From Anaerolineaceae bacterium (GTDB lineage: Bacteria > Chloroflexota > Anaerolineae > Aggregatilineales > Phototrophicaceae): DNA of 64,000 bases. Position 1 is the first letter of the stretch; every line of letters begins with the position of its first letter. This document shows, piece by piece, positions 61,526 through 64,000 of this stretch. The stretch spans positions 1 through 64,000 of the forward strand of contig JACKCF010000004.1 of assembly GCA_020634165.1 (NCBI GenBank), given 5' to 3'. The notes under the pieces are model-generated. The model ran no database searches. It was not told where the DNA came from and was given only the letters and a program-made list of their open reading frames with translations. The translations under genes and the position numbers were made by a program.

Positions 61526-62833
61526 ATGCGCCGAATCGGTGTCTGGTTCTTGTTGAGTGTGATGTTTTTTGCGCTGGCATCGGCCAGCCTGGCCCAGGAG
61601 AGTACGGCAACGCCATCATCTTCTAGCTCGAACGAAATCACGGTTTCTAATGACGTTTTTCAAGAGCTGCTAGACCGTGTGGAAACTGCTGAGGGACGCG
61701 CCTTCAACTTATTGGGCGTGTATGAGGCGATTGGCCAGGCGATCACAGTAGGCAGCGTACTGATTACGGTATTGGGCATATTAGGCGGTGCCGCTGGCGT
61801 TTCGCAGGTCGTCAGCGCCCGACGCGAACTCACTGAGAGCAGTGAGCAGCTCAAAGAAGAAGCGGCACAGCTCCGCAAGCAATTCGATGAAGAAATTCGC
61901 ATGAAGGAAGCCCAATTAGACACCCTGCGAAAACAGCTTGAAGAAGCAGCGGCTGAGGAACGGCAGGCAACCAGCAATGCCCTGCTGGCCAATGCTCTTA
62001 TTCCACTGGGAGAGCGCCAGTACAAGACGGGCGACTATACCGGCGCGATGAATACCTATGTGCGCGCACTGGAACTCGACCAAGCGAATCCGGTCGTGCA
62101 TCAGCGGCTGGCCTATGTCTACACGCAGATGGGTGAACTAAAGGCTGCCGAAAGCCATTATCAGATTGCTATCGACCAGGAAAACAAATTCGCACCTGCA
62201 CTGGCCGGTCTGGGGTTTGTCTACCGACGCATGGCTGAAAAGCTCGATGACAGCATCGAGCGCGACCGTATGATGCTTAAAGCAGAAGATATGCTTTTGC
62301 AGGCGCTCGACATTTCTCCACGTCTGATTGATGACGATGGCGAAAGCTGGTGGGGTGTGCTCGGTGGACTATATAAGCGCAATGGCAACATCGAGAGAGC
62401 CATTAACGCTTATGAGCGTGCCACTGAAATCACGCCACAATCTTCGTATGGCATGGGCAATCTGGCGCTTTTGTATATGCGCAAAAAAGATAGCGAGAAA
62501 ATGATCGAAACATACGAGCGCGTTGAGCATATCGCCATGAAGGAAGCTGATCAAGAGCAAGGTAACTTCTGGGGTTACGCCGATCTGGTGGTTTCGCGCT
62601 TCGCACTAGGGAAAATTGAAGAAGCAGAACAAGCACTTAAGATCGCTGTTGCTATTGCCCCGTTCGACTCGCCGTATATGCTCAGTAGTCTGGCGGATAC
62701 CCTACGCGAATTAACCGATGTCGTCGGGCCGGATACGATGCCACCTCTTAATGCTGCGATTGCCTCCCTGGAAATGGAGCAGAAACGCCGCCAGAATTTG
62801 CCGGATATGCCAGAAGGTGACAGCGATGAGTAG
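61526..62833 (+). CDS. Signal-anchor / TM / coiled-coil / TPR protein (paralogue 1)
   Basis: A 435-residue protein. ATG at 61526 is preferred over 61520 because AGGAG lies 8 nt upstream of it. A signal peptide (about 1-22) leads to an exported segment of about 45 residues. A membrane helix at about 70-95 ('AITVGSVLITVLGILGGAAG') follows, then a coiled coil (about 100-150) and TPRs (about 155-420: 'ERQYKTGDYTGAMNTYVRAL', 'LAYVYTQMGELKAAESHY', 'ERAINAYERATEI'). The coiled coil and TPRs should be cytoplasmic. It follows the SLOG gene and overlaps the next, a paralogue. Confidence 0.85.
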   Translation: MRRIGVWFLLSVMFFALASASLAQESTATPSSSSSNEITVSNDVFQELLDRVETAEGRAFNLLGVYEAIGQAITVGSVLITVLGILGGAAGVSQVVSARRELTESSEQLKEEAAQLRKQFDEEIRMKEAQLDTLRKQLEEAAAEERQATSNALLANALIPLGERQYKTGDYTGAMNTYVRALELDQANPVVHQRLAYVYTQMGELKAAESHYQIAIDQENKFAPALAGLGFVYRRMAEKLDDSIERDRMMLKAEDMLLQALDISPRLIDDDGESWWGVLGGLYKRNGNIERAINAYERATEITPQSSYGMGNLALLYMRKKDSEKMIETYERVEHIAMKEADQEQGNFWGYADLVVSRFALGKIEEAEQALKIAVAIAPFDSPYMLSSLADTLRELTDVVGPDTMPPLNAAIASLEMEQKRRQNLPDMPEGDSDE

Positions 62834-64000
62834 GGGCTTCTTCAGAAAAAGGCACGCCACTTTAATACCGCTTTTGCTCGTTTGCATCTTTATATTGCTT
62901 ATGGTTCCGTTTACGCATGCACAGGATGAAGAAGCTAATCCCACCTCCGACATACAGGCTGTTGAAGCGATAGCTACCATCGAAGCACTCCGTGATGAGA
63001 TTCAAGGCCTTACGGAACAAAATAGACTTTATATTGACGATGTTGAATTACTGACTGAGAACATCAGCGCCACAACGGCCTTTGACTATATTGGTGCCAT
63101 TACCAATATCCTGGCTTTGGCTGGCGGCGTTGTTGCAGTCGGCGGTGCTATTGCAGGTTACATTTTCTGGCGGCGGCTGCAAAATGCGCAAAGTGAACTG
63201 GTCAACACAAAAGCTGAAACAGAAAAACTACAAGAACAATTGCTGCAAGCAACGGCTAAAGCCGAAGAACAGGCCAACCAAATCAGCGAACAACGTAAGC
63301 ACGTTCAATTGGCGAGTACGTTGATTTCACTGGCAGATGACCAACGGGCTACGGGCGACCTGTACGGAGCGATTCGCACCTATAAACGCAGTCTACAGCT
63401 TGATGATCGCAATCCCTTTGCGCTATACAACATGGGCTATATCTATACGGAACTCAAACGGCTGGATGATGCTGAAGACCGCTTAACAGAGGCGCTGGAA
63501 ATTGACCCGCAGTTTCATCATGCGCGGGCCGCACTGGGATTTGTCTACAGGCGGCGGGGGGATAATTATCGTTATGCCGCCAAAGAGGCGCAGGACAACG
63601 CAACCGCCGATGCCCTGCGGAGCCAGTACGAAGCCGAGTATCGCAAAGCGGAAAATCTGCTTACGGAAGCGCTGGAAGAGGTCGATTCGCTGGTGGATGC
63701 CGATGGCGAAGCCTGGGCTGGATCGCTGGGTGGGCTGCACTTCAGGCGTGGAGACTACAAGCAGGCCATGAAGTACTATAAGTTAGCTGCGGAAGTGACG
63801 CCCTATTCGTCGTATCCCCTGCTGAACATCGGGCGGCTGCATTTGCGAGCGAATAACGCCGAATACATTCAATGCTTCCAGCGAGTGGCACGGCTGGCGC
63901 GGCGTCAGGCGCTGGCAAAGCTGACCAACTACTGGAAGTATGGCGATATTGTGACGTCCGGTTTGATTGTGGACGATGAAAGCGTCGCTGTGGAAAACGC
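62826..64000 (+). CDS. Signal-anchor / TM / coiled-coil / TPR protein (paralogue 2), cut by window end
   Basis: This gene starts at an ATG that overlaps the upstream stop by 8 bases and remains open to the last base, so at least 391 codons are present. Translation shows the same plan as the upstream paralogue: a signal peptide ending 'MVPFTHAQ', a short exported coiled region, a membrane helix 'AITNILALAGGVVAVGGAIAG', a coiled coil rich in Glu/Gln/Lys, and TPRs ('GDLYGAIRTYKRSLQL', 'NMGYIYTELKRLDDAEDRL', 'FRRGDYKQAMKYYKLA'). The overlap suggests tight co-translation with its partner. Confidence 0.88.
   Translation, partial: MSRGFFRKRHATLIPLLLVCIFILLMVPFTHAQDEEANPTSDIQAVEAIATIEALRDEIQGLTEQNRLYIDDVELLTENISATTAFDYIGAITNILALAGGVVAVGGAIAGYIFWRRLQNAQSELVNTKAETEKLQEQLLQATAKAEEQANQISEQRKHVQLASTLISLADDQRATGDLYGAIRTYKRSLQLDDRNPFALYNMGYIYTELKRLDDAEDRLTEALEIDPQFHHARAALGFVYRRRGDNYRYAAKEAQDNATADALRSQYEAEYRKAENLLTEALEEVDSLVDADGEAWAGSLGGLHFRRGDYKQAMKYYKLAAEVTPYSSYPLLNIGRLHLRANNAEYIQCFQRVARLARRQALAKLTNYWKYGDIVTSGLIVDDESVAVEN

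Overview
The window looks like a chromosomal segment of a member of the Chloroflexota, probably an aerobic lineage near Anaerolineae. The evidence is the recurrent architecture of TPR or TolB-like domains tethered by one membrane helix and a Thr/Pro-rich linker, the SH3b-tailed secreted propellers, the absence of an outer-membrane export gene set, and a complete A2-type caa3 oxidase locus. The lineage is an inference from gene style; no rRNA is present. No transposase, integrase, CRISPR array or phage module is visible. Gene density is high and several convergent pairs end only 2-6 bases apart.

Layout. 1-480: the tail of a GNAT acetyltransferase and tRNA-Lys(CUU). 0.5-7.8 kb: three TolB-like propeller proteins, a pore-loop-like membrane protein, an FHA protein and a GT4 glycosyltransferase. 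8.2-11.9 kb: a TPR membrane protein and a three-gene envelope cluster (Gly-rich membrane protein, LiaF-like protein, toast-rack protein). 11.9-26.9 kb, nearly all on the minus strand: a CoaE-GNAT fusion, YceI, secreted and anchored proteins, a nitrilase-fold protein lacking its whole catalytic triad beside a membrane partner, a PQQ-type sugar dehydrogenase, an M16 peptidase pair, UppS and Frr. 27-38.4 kb: esterase, RlmB, CysS, a TIR-FHA fusion, a class-I amidotransferase hydrolase, a lone receiver domain, a MocR-type regulator, a predicted pseudokinase, a second GT4 enzyme and a HEAT-repeat protein.

39-45.3 kb: the cytochrome oxidase operon (subunit II fused to cytochrome c, subunit I, two subunit-III-like proteins, an unrecognised membrane protein, subunit IV) closed by a strong terminator. 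45.4-56.6 kb: an SDR with an altered active site, a holin-like YvlD protein, GNAT, LysE exporter, two small proteins of a possible Trypco2-related locus flanked by duplicated leader sequences, a Nudix-UDG coupled pair, transketolase, an AraC-VOC overlapping pair and an SH3b membrane protein. 56.6-64 kb: a TAP-like hydrolase, a SpoIIAA-like and TfoX-C-like pair, MutY, and at the right edge a SLOG-domain protein (TRPM-type, prokaryotic) followed by two overlapping paralogous genes for membrane/coiled-coil/TPR proteins, the second running off the window.

How they work together. Housekeeping (UppS, Frr, CysS, RlmB, CoaE, Tkt, MutY, UDG, Nudix) is interspersed with many signal-transduction and envelope-sensing proteins (FHA, TIR-FHA, pseudokinase, receiver, toast-rack/LiaF, SLOG-TPR). 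The best candidates for something undescribed are the SLOG plus paired TM-TPR operon, the TIR-FHA protein, the dead nitrilase with its membrane partner, and the duplicated-leader locus near 50 kb.
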